64,000 nt of DNA from DASQPR01 sp963797605 (lineage in GTDB: Bacteria > Actinomycetota > Actinomycetes > Mycobacteriales > Micromonosporaceae): NCBI GenBank assembly GCA_963797605.1, contig CAWCPX010000017.1, forward strand, positions 310,001-374,000, in the 5' to 3' direction. The notes under the pieces were generated by a model. It was not told the DNA's origin. It did no database searches and saw only the letters and a list, made by a program, of their open reading frames with translations. Numbering within the stretch: the first letter of the stretch is position 1; every line of letters starts with the position of its first letter. Of the stretch, positions 18,744 through 28,391 are shown in pieces. A program made the translations under genes and the position numbers.

Positions 18744-20680
18744 AGCTCAACCGCTACGGCGCATGGGACGGCGGGCCTGACCCGCTGGCTCCGCCGTACG
18801 ACGTGCGGGCGGCGGTCGACGCGGTCGGGCGCGACGTGCTGGAGGGCCGGAGCCTGCGGGAAGCGCTGCGGGATCTGCTCCGGCGTGGTCCCCGGGCGGG
18901 GCGGACTCGACGACCTGGAGGCACGCGCTCGACGCATGCGCCGGGAGGCGATGCGCCGGGGCGATCTCGACGGCGCCGTGACCCGCGCGCAGCAATTGCT
19001 CGACCAGGCGGTCGCGGCGGAACGCGACGAGCTCGTGCGGCCGCGACGACAAGGATTCCCGATTCGCTCAGTCCATGTTGGACAATCTTGCCGCGTTCGA
19101 CGTCCCGCGCGGTGGAGGAGCTATCCGACTACCAGTGGGCCAGCGACGAGGCCCGTGGGCTTTACCAGCAGATCCTGGACGGTCTCCGGCAGGAGGTGGT
19201 CGAGCAGCGCTTCCAGGGCATGCGCGACGCGCTCTCCGATCCGGCCGCGCAACAGGCCGCCGCCGAGATGATGCGCGACCTCAATGACCTGCTGGAACGG
19301 CACGCCCGCGGCGAGGACATGACCGACCAGTTCGCCGAGTTCATGGAGCGTCACGGCGACTACTTCCCGGAAAACCCGGAGACGGTTGACGAACTGGTCG
19401 ACATCCTGGCCCGGCGTGCCGCCGCCGGCGAGCGGCTCATGCGATCGCTCTCGCCCCAGCAGCAGCAGGAGCTGGCGAGCCTGATGCAGCAGGCACTCGG
19501 CGACGGGCCGCTCGGTCAGGAGATGGCCGCCGTCTCGGCGACAACTTGCGTGCTCTGCGGCCCGACCTGGCATGGAACCGACGCGAGCAGATGCGTGGCG
19601 ATGCAACCGCTCGGCTATGGCGAGGCGGCTGGCGCGCTGGAGGAGATCGGCGAACTCGACGAACTGATCGACCAGCTCGGTCAGGAGCACCCGGGTGCCA
19701 CGCTCGATGACATCGATGTCGACGCGGTCTCGCGCAATCTCGGGCGGGCCGCCGCCGACGACGTTCGGCGACTCCAGGAGCTGGAACGCGAGCTGCGCGC
19801 AACAGGGCTGGGTCACGCGTAGCGCCGAAGGGTTGACGCTGAGCCCCAAGGCGCTCCGCCGGCTCGGCGGCAGCGCGCTGCGCGCGGTCTTCGCCGACCT
19901 CGCGGACGCCGGCAGGGGCAGCACGATCTCCGCGAGGCGGGCGCGGCGGGTGAGATCACTGGCGCGTCACGGCATTGGGAGTACGGCGACGCTCAGCCAC
20001 TGGACGTCGTGCGCACGGTCTCACGCGCGGTACGCCGGAACGGGCCGGCGACGCCGGTCAGGTCGGCCGTCGAGGACTTCGAGGTGGTCGAGACCGAACG
20101 TCGCGCATCGGCGGCGGTCGCGCTGTGCGTTGACCTGTCCGTCTCCATGGTGCTCGAGGACCGCTGGGGCCCGATGAAGCAGACCGCGCTCGCGCTGGCA
20201 CACCTCATCGCAACCCGGTTCCCGCAGGACGCACTGCAGATCATCGGGTTCGGCCTGTCCGCAGCGCCGCTGTCACAGGCGGAGCTCGCCGGAGCTGAGC
20301 CCGACTACGAAAAGGGCACTAATCTGCAGCACGCGCTGCGGCTTGCCGGACGCCATCTGCGCAAGCACCCGGGCTCCGAACCGGTGGTGCTGGTGGTGAC
20401 CGACGGCGAGCCGACCGCACACCTGACTGAGGACGGCCCGATGTTCTGGTGGCCGCCGCTGCGCGAAACGATCGAGGCCACCGTGGTCGAGGTCGATCAA
20501 CTGACAAGGTACGGCGCATCGCTGAACATGTTCATGCTCGGAGAGGATCCAGGCCTGCAACGGTTCGTCGACGCCATCGCTCGGCGCAGCGGTGGCCGGG
20601 TTTTCACCCCGGAGCCGGAGGACCTCGGCCGCTACGTGGTCTCCGACTATGTGCGTGCCCGCCGGGGCCGCCGGGGGTGA
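18740..20680 (+). pseudogene. VWA-domain partner of MoxR, frameshifted
   Basis: Begins GTGAAG overlapping the MoxR stop (GTGA). Residues about 1-50 (KLNRYGAWDGGPDPLAPPYD) open a helical N-terminal half that continues through DEARGLYQQILDGLRQEVVE, NDLLERHARGEDMTDQFAEF and SLSPQQQQELASLMQQALG. The C-terminal 190 residues are a von Willebrand A domain: AVALCVDLSVSMVLED holds the MIDAS DxSxS, YEKGTNLQHALRLA the MIDAS Thr and VLVVTDGEPTAHL the MIDAS Asp. Six or so indels (about 18,890, 19,050, 19,100, 19,550, 19,800 and 19,950) interrupt it; the last 223 residues are clean. About 640 residues after repair. It presents a client to the ATPase. Confidence 0.83.
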
Positions 20681-20685
20681 CAGTT

Positions 20686-20733
20686 GATCGTGCCGAATCG
20701 CGGTGGCCCGGGCCACCCTGATTCGGCACGATC
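20686..20733. terminator. Long bidirectional hairpin between convergent genes
   Basis: GATCGTGCCGAATC (20686-20699) is matched exactly by its reverse complement at 20720-20733, and the centre GGTGGCCCGGGCCACC is itself a palindrome, so about 22 bp can pair. It lies 5 bp after the VWA stop and 9 bp beyond the second in-frame stop of the convergent small peptide gene, as expected for a shared terminator. Confidence 0.88.
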
Positions 20734-20810
20734 CACCGGGATCACGCCAGCGCCGCGCCGAACTGGCATCCGGAGCACACGGCGCCCTTGATGCCCGACG
20801 AAGCGGTGCT

Positions 20811-20996
20811 CTAGGTCTGCGCCCCGGTCGCGGTCAGGCGGGTGCCCGAAGCCTTGACGAGGAACGCGTTGAAATCGGACGGGGCCGTGCCCGCGCACGA
20901 CGCGGCTTCGGCCGGGCTCGCGGTGACGAGCACGAACGACGGGATCGCGAGCAGGCTCGTCGCCGCCAAGACCGTGAAGGTAAAGCGTTTCCGCAT
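20811..20996 (-). CDS. Small secreted peptide, possibly cut short by an in-frame TAG
   Basis: Sixty-one residues: a signal peptide (MRKRFTFTVLAATSLLAIPS, then FVLVTASPAEA) followed by a mature part starting SCAGTAPSDFNAFLVKASG and ending ATGAQT at TAG 20811-20813. Reading past the TAG in frame gives STASSGIKGAVCSGCQFGAA and a TGA at 20742-20744, 9 bp from the hairpin terminator. The extension has a CxxC pair and reads like real protein, so the native product may be 84 residues, with the TAG a substitution, an error or a readthrough codon. I chose the ATG at 20996 over longer frames because the signal peptide begins there. Function unknown. Confidence 0.6.
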   Translation of the reverse strand: MRKRFTFTVLAATSLLAIPSFVLVTASPAEAASCAGTAPSDFNAFLVKASGTRLTATGAQT

Positions 20997-21125
20997 GACC
21001 GTCTCCCATCCGGACGCCGTCTCTAGCATCGGCGTCGCTCGATCAGATGCGCCGGATCGTATGGGCGACGAGAGACGGCGGCCCGTGGAGAGTCGGTGAT
21101 CCGACAACGCTACCGAGGCGCTCGT

Positions 21126-23999
21126 TCAGAGAACCTCGTCCGCGGCGAACCTCGTCGCGAGTTGGGCGCGGATGTCGGCCGCCTGCGGATCCCCGATCGA
21201 ATCGAACAGCGAGACGGCACGGTCCCACTGCGCCCGAGCGTCAGACTGCCGGCCGGCGTCCGCGTTTGCCTCCGCGGTGAAATGACAGGCCCACGCCTGC
21301 GCCTGCCGGTCCCCGATGCGCGCCGCGACCGCCACGGCCAGCCCGTAGTGATCGAACGCCTCGTCGGTGCGGCCAAGCCCCCGAAGCGCGTTGCCGGACT
21401 GGCACAGCGTCAGGGCTTGGGCACGATGGTCGCCGGATGCCCGATGAACTCGCAGTGCGCGTTCGGCGAAGTCGAGAGCGGGGCCGAAGCGGCCGAGCAG
21501 GCAGTTGGCTTCGGCAACGTTCGTCAGCGTCAGCGCGGCCTCGGACGAGACCTCGCCCGCCCCCGACATCGCCAGCGCGGCTTCGTACCAGGCGATCGCC
21601 TCGGGAAGGCGGCGTCTCTCGAGCATCACGTTGCCGATGTTGTTCGCGATCAGGGCTTGGCCGCGTACGTTTCCGAGCTCCAGCCAGATGTCCCGCGCGG
21701 CGGTGAAGTACGTCTCGGCCTCGTCGAAACGCCGCGGGTAGTAGTGCACGTTGCCGATGCTGTTGAGCACGGTCGCCTCGGCCACCCGATCGCCCGTGCG
21801 TCGCGCCGCTTCGAGCGCAATCTCGTGCGTCGTCAGCCAGTCGACCCAGGGCGTACGCACCGAAAAGAAGCCGATCTGCGCGACCGTCAGCTGCCACGCG
21901 AGTCGATATTCGCCGGCGGCATCGGCCTGGCGTACGGCCGCGACGAGGTTACGGCTCTCGGTCTCGAACCAGGCCAGCGCCGCCGTCTGGTCGGCGAAAC
22001 CGAGCCATGGTCCGGTCGCGTCGGCGGCTTGCACGTCGGAGTCGTGGAGGTCGAGACGCATGACGCCGGGCGCGAGGATCCGGTCGCCGGCCGCCGCCAC
22101 GGCGTGGTACCACGACAGGACGCGACGCACGTGGTGCCGCAGCTCCTCGGCGGACTCCTCGACCGTGGCCCGCTCGAAGGCGTACAGGCGCAGCAGGTCG
22201 TGGAACTGGTAGCGCCGGTCGGCGACGCGTTCCAGCAGGTGTCCGCGGCACAGTTCGGCCAGCAATCCTCGGGCCGCGCCGAGCGGTATATCGATCAGCG
22301 CGGCCGCCGCCAGTTCGCTGAACTGCGCTCCCTCATGCAGGCCGAGCAGCCGGAACGCGCGCGCGGCCTCCGGCTTGAGCGCGTGATACGACAGCGCGAA
22401 CACGGCGCGTACCGATGTGGCTTCCTCGTCGGTCGCCAGCGCGTCCAATCGGTAGCCCTCGTCGGTCAGCTCGTCGAGGATGTCCGGTACGGTGGCGTCG
22501 GGCCGGGCGACGAGATGGTTGGCCACGACCCGCAGCGCCAGCGGCAGGTCGGCGCAGAGGGCGGCGAGGGCGTCGATGTCCTGCGCTCGCGCCTCGACCA
22601 GCCGTGGGCCGGCCACACGGTCAAGCAGTGCGACCGCGTCCGGCCGGGCCAGCACATCGAGCGCCAGCCGGGTCACGCCGTCGCTGGCCGCGAGTCCGCT
22701 GAGTTCATTGCGGCTCGTGACCACGACGAGGCAGCCGCCGGCGCCCGGCAGCAGCGGACGCACCTGCCCGCTGGCGGCCGCGTTGTCGAGCACGACGAGG
22801 ATGCGGCGATCGGCGATCACGCTCCGGAAGAGGGCCGACTGCTCGTCGACGGAGGCCGGGATCAGCCGCGGGGCGACGTCGAGCGCCCGCAGCAGTGCCG
22901 TGAGCGCCTCGGCGGCGGGCAGCGGCGGCTGGTTCTGGTCGAATCCCCGCAGGTTCAGGTAGATCTGGCCGTCCGGGAAGTCGGCGGCGGCCTGATGGGC
23001 CCAGTAGACGGCCAGCGTCGTCTTGCCGACGCCCGCGCTGCCGTGGATGACGACCGTCGCCGCGGTGCCCGGCCGCGCGGCCGCGAGGGCGGTCCGCCGG
23101 TGCTCCAATGCTCCGATGTGGACATCGCGGCCGGTGAAGTGTGCCGCCACCGGCGGTAGTTGACGGGGCACCATCGCCCGCGCCGACCTGGGTGGCGGCG
23201 GGTCGTCATCACTGTCGAGCAGTTCGCGGTGAAGTTGGCGCAATCGGGTTCCCGGCTCCACGCCGAACTCGTCAGCCAGGCGTCCCCGCATCGTGGCGTA
23301 GACGGCCAGCGCCTCGGCCGGGCGCGCGGACGCTCGGAGCGCGAGCATGAGACGGGCCGCGACACGTTCGTCGAGTGGGTGCTCGGCCGCCAGACCGACG
23401 AGATCGTCGACGACCTCGGTGGCCCGTCCGAGGGACAGCACGGCGTCGGCTCGGGCCACGCGGGCCGCGAGCCGTTCCCGCTCCAGGCTTTCCCGCAGCG
23501 CGTCGAGCCAGGCTCCCGTGGTCGCCGCGAACGCGGGCCCGCGCCAGAGGTCGAGCGCGTCGCCGAGCAACGCCGATTGTTCCGCCGCCGCCGCGTCGCG
23601 TGAGTCGGCTACCAGGGCACGAAACAGGTGCAGGTCCACGTGATCCGGCGGCACCGAGAGCTGATATCCGCCGGACCGCCTGCTGAGCCGGACGTCGCCG
23701 GTCGCGTCACCGGCGGCCACGATGACCGTACGCAGGCGCGTGATGTAGCCGGAGAGCACGTTGCGTACGCGTGCCGGCGGTCGTTCGCCCCAGACCCGAT
23801 CGATGAGTTGTTCCGTCGGCACGATCTGGTTCGCGGCGACCAGCAGCACGGCGAGCACGCATCGTTGCCTCGGATGCCCGATGGCGATCGATCTGCCGTC
23901 CGCGACGAGTTCCATCGGGCCGAGCACCCGAAAAACGATCGTGTCGTGCGGCGACTTCACGACGCCAAGGATAGGGCCGCACGGCGAGGGAACATTCAA
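21126..23999 (-). CDS. AfsR/SARP-type regulator with NB-ARC and TPR domains
   Basis: A 957-residue regulator with the full AfsR layout: OmpR-like DNA-binding domain (about 20-110, VFRVLGPMELVADGRSIAIG and LIDRVWGERPP), bacterial transcriptional activation domain (about 120-262), NB-ARC ATPase with P-loop HGSAGVGKTTLAVYW (about 319-333) and LDNAAASGQVRPLLPG, then TPR repeats (about 700-940; SIGNVHYYPRRFDEAETYF, NIGNVMLERRRLPEAIAWY, TNVAEANCLLGRFGPALDF). Such proteins switch on secondary metabolism or development. Start is uncertain between ATG 23999 and GTG 23960; the family usually begins near the latter. It is divergent from the secreted lipase-CHAP gene, which it may control; the NRPS-type cluster is 11 kb away. 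Confidence 0.88.
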   Translation of the reverse strand: MNVPSPCGPILGVVKSPHDTIVFRVLGPMELVADGRSIAIGHPRQRCVLAVLLVAANQIVPTEQLIDRVWGERPPARVRNVLSGYITRLRTVIVAAGDATGDVRLSRRSGGYQLSVPPDHVDLHLFRALVADSRDAAAAEQSALLGDALDLWRGPAFAATTGAWLDALRESLERERLAARVARADAVLSLGRATEVVDDLVGLAAEHPLDERVAARLMLALRASARPAEALAVYATMRGRLADEFGVEPGTRLRQLHRELLDSDDDPPPPRSARAMVPRQLPPVAAHFTGRDVHIGALEHRRTALAAARPGTAATVVIHGSAGVGKTTLAVYWAHQAAADFPDGQIYLNLRGFDQNQPPLPAAEALTALLRALDVAPRLIPASVDEQSALFRSVIADRRILVVLDNAAASGQVRPLLPGAGGCLVVVTSRNELSGLAASDGVTRLALDVLARPDAVALLDRVAGPRLVEARAQDIDALAALCADLPLALRVVANHLVARPDATVPDILDELTDEGYRLDALATDEEATSVRAVFALSYHALKPEAARAFRLLGLHEGAQFSELAAAALIDIPLGAARGLLAELCRGHLLERVADRRYQFHDLLRLYAFERATVEESAEELRHHVRRVLSWYHAVAAAGDRILAPGVMRLDLHDSDVQAADATGPWLGFADQTAALAWFETESRNLVAAVRQADAAGEYRLAWQLTVAQIGFFSVRTPWVDWLTTHEIALEAARRTGDRVAEATVLNSIGNVHYYPRRFDEAETYFTAARDIWLELGNVRGQALIANNIGNVMLERRRLPEAIAWYEAALAMSGAGEVSSEAALTLTNVAEANCLLGRFGPALDFAERALRVHRASGDHRAQALTLCQSGNALRGLGRTDEAFDHYGLAVAVAARIGDRQAQAWACHFTAEANADAGRQSDARAQWDRAVSLFDSIGDPQAADIRAQLATRFAADEVL

Positions 24000-24081
24000 T
24001 CTTTTCTCAATCCGGCCGCCCTACCGTGATCGACGCTCGCCTATCTGGTGTGGCTGATCTCCGCAAAGGACGGGAACGCAC

Positions 24082-27000
24082 ATGATCAAGCAAACTCGCC
24101 GATGGCTCAGCGCGGCCGCCGCGCTGCTGCTCATGGGCGCGCTGGGCGTCACGGTGGCCGCCGCACCGGTGAGCGCGGCAGCGATGGTCAAGACGGCCGC
24201 GGCGGCGACGACCCTGCCCTATCGACTGACCGGTACGCCGCTGTTGCTCGTGCACGGGTTCAGTGACGACTGCGGCTCCGCGTTTAACGCGCTGGACGCC
24301 TCCGACCCGGGCCCGAGCGCGACGAAGACGGTCGACTACTTCCAGGCGCACGGCTTCCCGATCGTCAAGACGGTCGGTTACTACTCCGGCCAGTGGACGG
24401 CGACCTACTCCGACAACTCGAAGCACACCGTCAGCGACGACGCGAACTGCACCGACAACGTGCAGAACAACTCGACCGCGGCGTCGAACTGCGGCGGCCA
24501 CGGCACGGACTTCTATCTCTACACGGCCGACCCGATCGAGCACCTCGCCTGCCTGATGGCCTGGTACCTCTACAACCAGCCGCAACCGGTGGACATCATC
24601 GCGCACAGCATGGGCGGCCTCGTCGTCCGTGGCGCGATGTACTTCTCGCTCCATCATCCGGCCGACTCGAACACGTTCCCGCCGGGCGCCCTGCCGGTCA
24701 GCCGGTTCATCGAGGTCGCGACGCCGAACGACGGGCTCCAGGGCGCGATCGCCCAGCTTTACAACGACTCTTACGGCAGCCAGGAAGTGCGGGACATGAC
24801 CGTGTGCCCGAACTATGGCGCGAGTTGCACGCTCAGCAGCGGATTGAACCCGATCTTCGCCTCCGTCAGCGCGGTCACGTCCGCGTTCATGGCGACGATG
24901 CGGACAGCCGGCAAACCGGTCGGGTCGGTCGACACGTATTCGGCGTCGATCGGTTCGTCCACCGTCTGCAATCCGCTGAGCGCGCGCACTCTCGGCAGCT
25001 GTGTCGCCCGCAAGGCGTACAACCTCGACTACTTCACCAGCAGCGACTTCGTGGTGCAGGCGGACAGCCAGATGGCGATGCCGGCCGACACGAAGGTGTT
25101 CTACGGCGACATCGAGCACATCGACACGAGCGGGAACATCACCGACTACAACTCCGGCGCCACCGGGTACGCCCACGAGGCCAACACCTGCACCGGCGTG
25201 CTGAGCCAGACGTTCCTGGGCTTCCTCGGCCCGGGGCCGTGCGCCACCTCGCCCTATTACCTGAACGACGGGCGCACCGGCACCACGAAGGCGTGGGTCT
25301 GCGCCACCGGCTGCAACGGCGGCGTGCTCGGTGCCGGTATCGCGAACCTGCCGTACACCAGCGGATCCGCCTCGGCGAGCACGGTCCCGTACGCGCTCGG
25401 CGAGATCGCGCATCTGCTCCTCGATCCGACGCGCTCGCAGATCGGGCACGCCGCCCACGCCGAGAACGACTACCCGTACGCGGGTCTCGGACTCGACGGG
25501 AAGGACGAGGGCACCGACGCCTGGGACGAGTACTACGGCCAGTGCGACGGCTTCGCGGCCTGGAAGGTCTACGAGAACCTGGGCGGCGCCCAGCGACCGT
25601 CGGCGGCATCGCTCCCGGCCCTGGGCTGGCGGCCGTCGGACGCCTCCATCAGCCCGGTCGTCAGCTATGCCGAGCAGTCGAGCAAGGCCGGCACCTGGGG
25701 AGACGCGCACGACTGGATCCGCTCCGACCAGGGGCTGCACGCGGCGCCGTACTTCGGGGTGCCGTTCGACAACGTGCCGCAACCCGGATCGATCGCGGTC
25801 TGGCAGAACACGGCCGAGAACCCGACCGGTGGCATGAGCGTCTTCGGTCACGTCGCGTACGTCACCGACGTCGTGGACGCGAATACGATCCGGATCGAGA
25901 GCTACAACATGCAGGGCAACGGGCTCTGGACGGCCGAGCAGGTCACCCGGAGCGGCGGTGGCGTCGACACGGGTTACGGCGGCAGCTTCGCCTTCGGTTG
26001 GCCGGCCGCGTTCGTGCACCTCGGCGACGGTCCGGCGGGTGCCGTCCAGGGCGTACCGGCGAACGGCAACAGCTACCCGATCGGCACCTACGGCCCGACC
26101 AGCGCCTCCGGCGGACCCTCGTTCGCGCTCGCCGGTGCCACGGTCGGCAACGGCGATGTCCACGGCTGGTACGTCAGCCGCGCACACGGCGTCATCGGCT
26201 GGCAGTTGTGGACGAACACGCACACCGGCGACGCGGATTCGACCGCGACCTGGACGCCGACGCTCGCCACCCCGAACGGCTGCTATCGGGTGGACGCGTT
26301 CGTACCCAATACCTGGTCCAACTCCAGCTACGCGCTCTATACCGTCACCGACCAGCGGTTCGGCACATCCGTGGTGCCGGTCGACGAGAACCCGTTGACG
26401 AACCAGTACGCAACGCTCGGTGTCTTCCAGGCGGACGCGTCCGGCCGACTACCGGTGCAACTGACCGATCAGGGGCCACCGAACGCGACGCATCAGGTCG
26501 CGGCCGACGGCATGCGGTACGTGCCGACGTCGTGCTCGGGTGAACGGCGGACCGCCCTCGTCATCGACCCGACCACGCCCGGCTACGCGAGCACCGACGT
26601 CTGGTATCCACTGGCCGCGCACGGGCTGCGGGGCAACGAGCGCTACACCCACTCGAACGGTACGACGGCGGTGTCGACAGCCACGTACACGCCGACGTTG
26701 CCGGTGGGCTGCTACCAGGTGGACGCGTACGTGCCGGACAACTACTCGGACAGCCCGGCCGCGCTCTACACGATCACCGACGCCGCGTTCACGACGCCGA
26801 CGCTGGCGGACGTCGATGAAGCGGACACGACCAGCGCGTTCGTGACACTCGGGGTGTTCGAGACCCGAGCCGACGGCACGATGAGCGTCAAACTGACCGA
26901 CCAGAACCCGACCGGGCTGTGGATCTCGGCGGACGCCGTTCGGTTCACGCCGGCCTCGTGCTCGAACGTCAGCCGCTGGTCCGACGTGATCGACCCGGGC

Positions 27001-27450
27001 ACCGCTTCGCCCGACTTCACCTCGGCCGGCATCACGGTCGGCAACGGCGACGTGCACGGCTGGTACCACACGGTAGGCGGTGGCCTGCGGGGCAACCAGT
27101 GGTGGACGTACGCGATGAACACCACGCCCTCGTCGACCGCCACCTACTCACCGAGCGGGCTCCCGCGTGCCGGCGGCTGCTTCGACATCCGCGCGTTCGT
27201 GCCGAACAACCACGCGAACAACACTCGCGCCGGGTACGCGGTCGCGGTCACCGGCCCGAGCAGCGGCTACGGCGAGTCGTTCGGGATGGACCAGTCGACG
27301 CCGACGAACGCCTGGATCGACCTCGGGAAGTTCTCGATCCCGGCGAACGGCTACGTGACCGTCACGGTCACCGACACCGGCCCCACCACCGGCGGCCCGT
27401 TCTACACGTCCGCCGACGCGATTGATTTCCGCGCGGCCACCGGCTGCTAG
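24082..27450 (+). CDS. Secreted lipase-CHAP-golvesin-repeat fusion protein
   Basis: A 1122-residue exported protein. Signal peptide about 1-37 (LLLMGALGVTVAAAPVSA). Residues about 50-260 are an alpha/beta-hydrolase of the class 2 lipase type: LLLVHGFSDDCGSAFNA (oxyanion region), DIIAHSMGGLVVRGAMYF with the nucleophile Ser at about 176. Residues about 460-655 are a CHAP amidase/endopeptidase domain: YYGQCDGFAAWKVYENLGG (catalytic Cys about 487) and VFGHVAYVTDVVD (catalytic His about 588). Three C-terminal repeats (about 684-822, 827-960, 973-1122) resemble the golvesin/Xly binding domain, each with GCYxVDAFVPNxxS and an ATLGVF-type segment. It likely binds and cleaves cell envelope or matrix. 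AGGA precedes the ATG; the downstream CHAP protein is probably co-expressed. Confidence 0.85.
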   Translation: MIKQTRRWLSAAAALLLMGALGVTVAAAPVSAAAMVKTAAAATTLPYRLTGTPLLLVHGFSDDCGSAFNALDASDPGPSATKTVDYFQAHGFPIVKTVGYYSGQWTATYSDNSKHTVSDDANCTDNVQNNSTAASNCGGHGTDFYLYTADPIEHLACLMAWYLYNQPQPVDIIAHSMGGLVVRGAMYFSLHHPADSNTFPPGALPVSRFIEVATPNDGLQGAIAQLYNDSYGSQEVRDMTVCPNYGASCTLSSGLNPIFASVSAVTSAFMATMRTAGKPVGSVDTYSASIGSSTVCNPLSARTLGSCVARKAYNLDYFTSSDFVVQADSQMAMPADTKVFYGDIEHIDTSGNITDYNSGATGYAHEANTCTGVLSQTFLGFLGPGPCATSPYYLNDGRTGTTKAWVCATGCNGGVLGAGIANLPYTSGSASASTVPYALGEIAHLLLDPTRSQIGHAAHAENDYPYAGLGLDGKDEGTDAWDEYYGQCDGFAAWKVYENLGGAQRPSAASLPALGWRPSDASISPVVSYAEQSSKAGTWGDAHDWIRSDQGLHAAPYFGVPFDNVPQPGSIAVWQNTAENPTGGMSVFGHVAYVTDVVDANTIRIESYNMQGNGLWTAEQVTRSGGGVDTGYGGSFAFGWPAAFVHLGDGPAGAVQGVPANGNSYPIGTYGPTSASGGPSFALAGATVGNGDVHGWYVSRAHGVIGWQLWTNTHTGDADSTATWTPTLATPNGCYRVDAFVPNTWSNSSYALYTVTDQRFGTSVVPVDENPLTNQYATLGVFQADASGRLPVQLTDQGPPNATHQVAADGMRYVPTSCSGERRTALVIDPTTPGYASTDVWYPLAAHGLRGNERYTHSNGTTAVSTATYTPTLPVGCYQVDAYVPDNYSDSPAALYTITDAAFTTPTLADVDEADTTSAFVTLGVFETRADGTMSVKLTDQNPTGLWISADAVRFTPASCSNVSRWSDVIDPGTASPDFTSAGITVGNGDVHGWYHTVGGGLRGNQWWTYAMNTTPSSTATYSPSGLPRAGGCFDIRAFVPNNHANNTRAGYAVAVTGPSSGYGESFGMDQSTPTNAWIDLGKFSIPANGYVTVTVTDTGPTTGGPFYTSADAIDFRAATGC

Positions 27451-27491
27451 CGGACCCACCAACCCCCTTTCAGACACAGGAGGAATGCCCG

Positions 27492-28337
27492 ATGCATGCA
27501 CAGACTCGAGTGGCGCGGCGCGCGTACCGATGGCGAAATCGGCTCTTGACCTTGATCGCGATCGCCGTGACCGCGACCATGGCCGGCCTGCTCCCCGCGA
27601 CCGCCGCCTCGGCCACGACCGGCACCAACGACTACCCCTACGCCGGCTCGGCCGTCGACCAGACCGATCCGTGGAACTTCCTGACGCGCGAGTGCACGTC
27701 GTTCGTCGCGTGGCGGGTCAATCACGATCTGGGGATCCACTTCACCAACCAATATGGCGGTACGACCTGGGGAAACGCGGGTAACTGGGCGAACGCTGCC
27801 CGGGCGGTCGGGGTGCCGGTCAACACCACGCCGTCGGTCGGTTCGGTCGCGCAGTTCCCGGGCGGCGTCGACGGCGCCGGTTCCCTCGGGCACGTCGCAT
27901 TTGTGATCGGGGTCGGCAACGGCACCGTGACCGTCGAGGACTACAACTACGCCGACTCCTACGACGGCGACACCTACTACAACTACAGCCAGCACGTCGT
28001 GAACACGGCCGGCCTGAACTTCATCCACTTCAGTGGCGGCACGGGCGGCTCCTACGTGGCCGGCACGGTGGAGGCGAGCCCGACGCTCAACGTGCGGTCC
28101 GGCCCGGGCACCGGTTACAGCACAACCGGCACCGTGGCCTACAACGCGCGGGTCAACATCTCCTGCTACAACACCGGCACCTCGGTGTCGGCGACGTGGC
28201 CGGACGGATCCACGTGGACGACCACGGTCTGGGACGGCCTGCGCAACAACAGCACGGGCAAGTTCAGCGGCACGTACGTGTCCGATGCGTGGATGAACAC
28301 CGGCGGGAACACCGCGAACATGGTGCCGCACTGTTAG
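27492..28337 (+). CDS. Secreted CHAP-SH3 peptidoglycan hydrolase
   Basis: A 281-residue exported protein with a signal peptide (about 1-42, ending LLPATAASA). The CHAP domain (about 45-185) shows LTRECTSFVAWRVNHDLG with the catalytic Cys, LGHVAFVIGVGNGTVTVEDY with the catalytic His and following acid. The C-terminal half is a bacterial SH3-like domain (EASPTLNVRSGPGTGYSTTG). Such enzymes cut peptide bonds or amide links of peptidoglycan. An AGGAGG ribosome site lies 8 bp before the ATG. The N-terminus NDYPYAGS matches NDYPYAGLG at the start of the CHAP part of the preceding fusion protein, so the two are paralogous modules in one locus. Confidence 0.88.
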   Translation: MHAQTRVARRAYRWRNRLLTLIAIAVTATMAGLLPATAASATTGTNDYPYAGSAVDQTDPWNFLTRECTSFVAWRVNHDLGIHFTNQYGGTTWGNAGNWANAARAVGVPVNTTPSVGSVAQFPGGVDGAGSLGHVAFVIGVGNGTVTVEDYNYADSYDGDTYYNYSQHVVNTAGLNFIHFSGGTGGSYVAGTVEASPTLNVRSGPGTGYSTTGTVAYNARVNISCYNTGTSVSATWPDGSTWTTTVWDGLRNNSTGKFSGTYVSDAWMNTGGNTANMVPHC

Positions 28338-28391
28338 CTGCTGACGGAGGTCGCCGCGGTCTCGTTCGCCGAGGCCGCGGCGGCAGCGTGC

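Noticed and set aside
21096..23159. 687-codon plus-strand open frame opposite the SARP regulator
   Set aside because: Composition is a third-position mirror of the SARP gene; no recognisable domain or start signal.
24007..26223. 738-codon minus-strand open frame opposite the lipase-CHAP gene
   Set aside because: Arg/Val/Asp-rich shadow of a GC-rich gene; no motifs, while the plus strand has clear signal peptide and catalytic residues.
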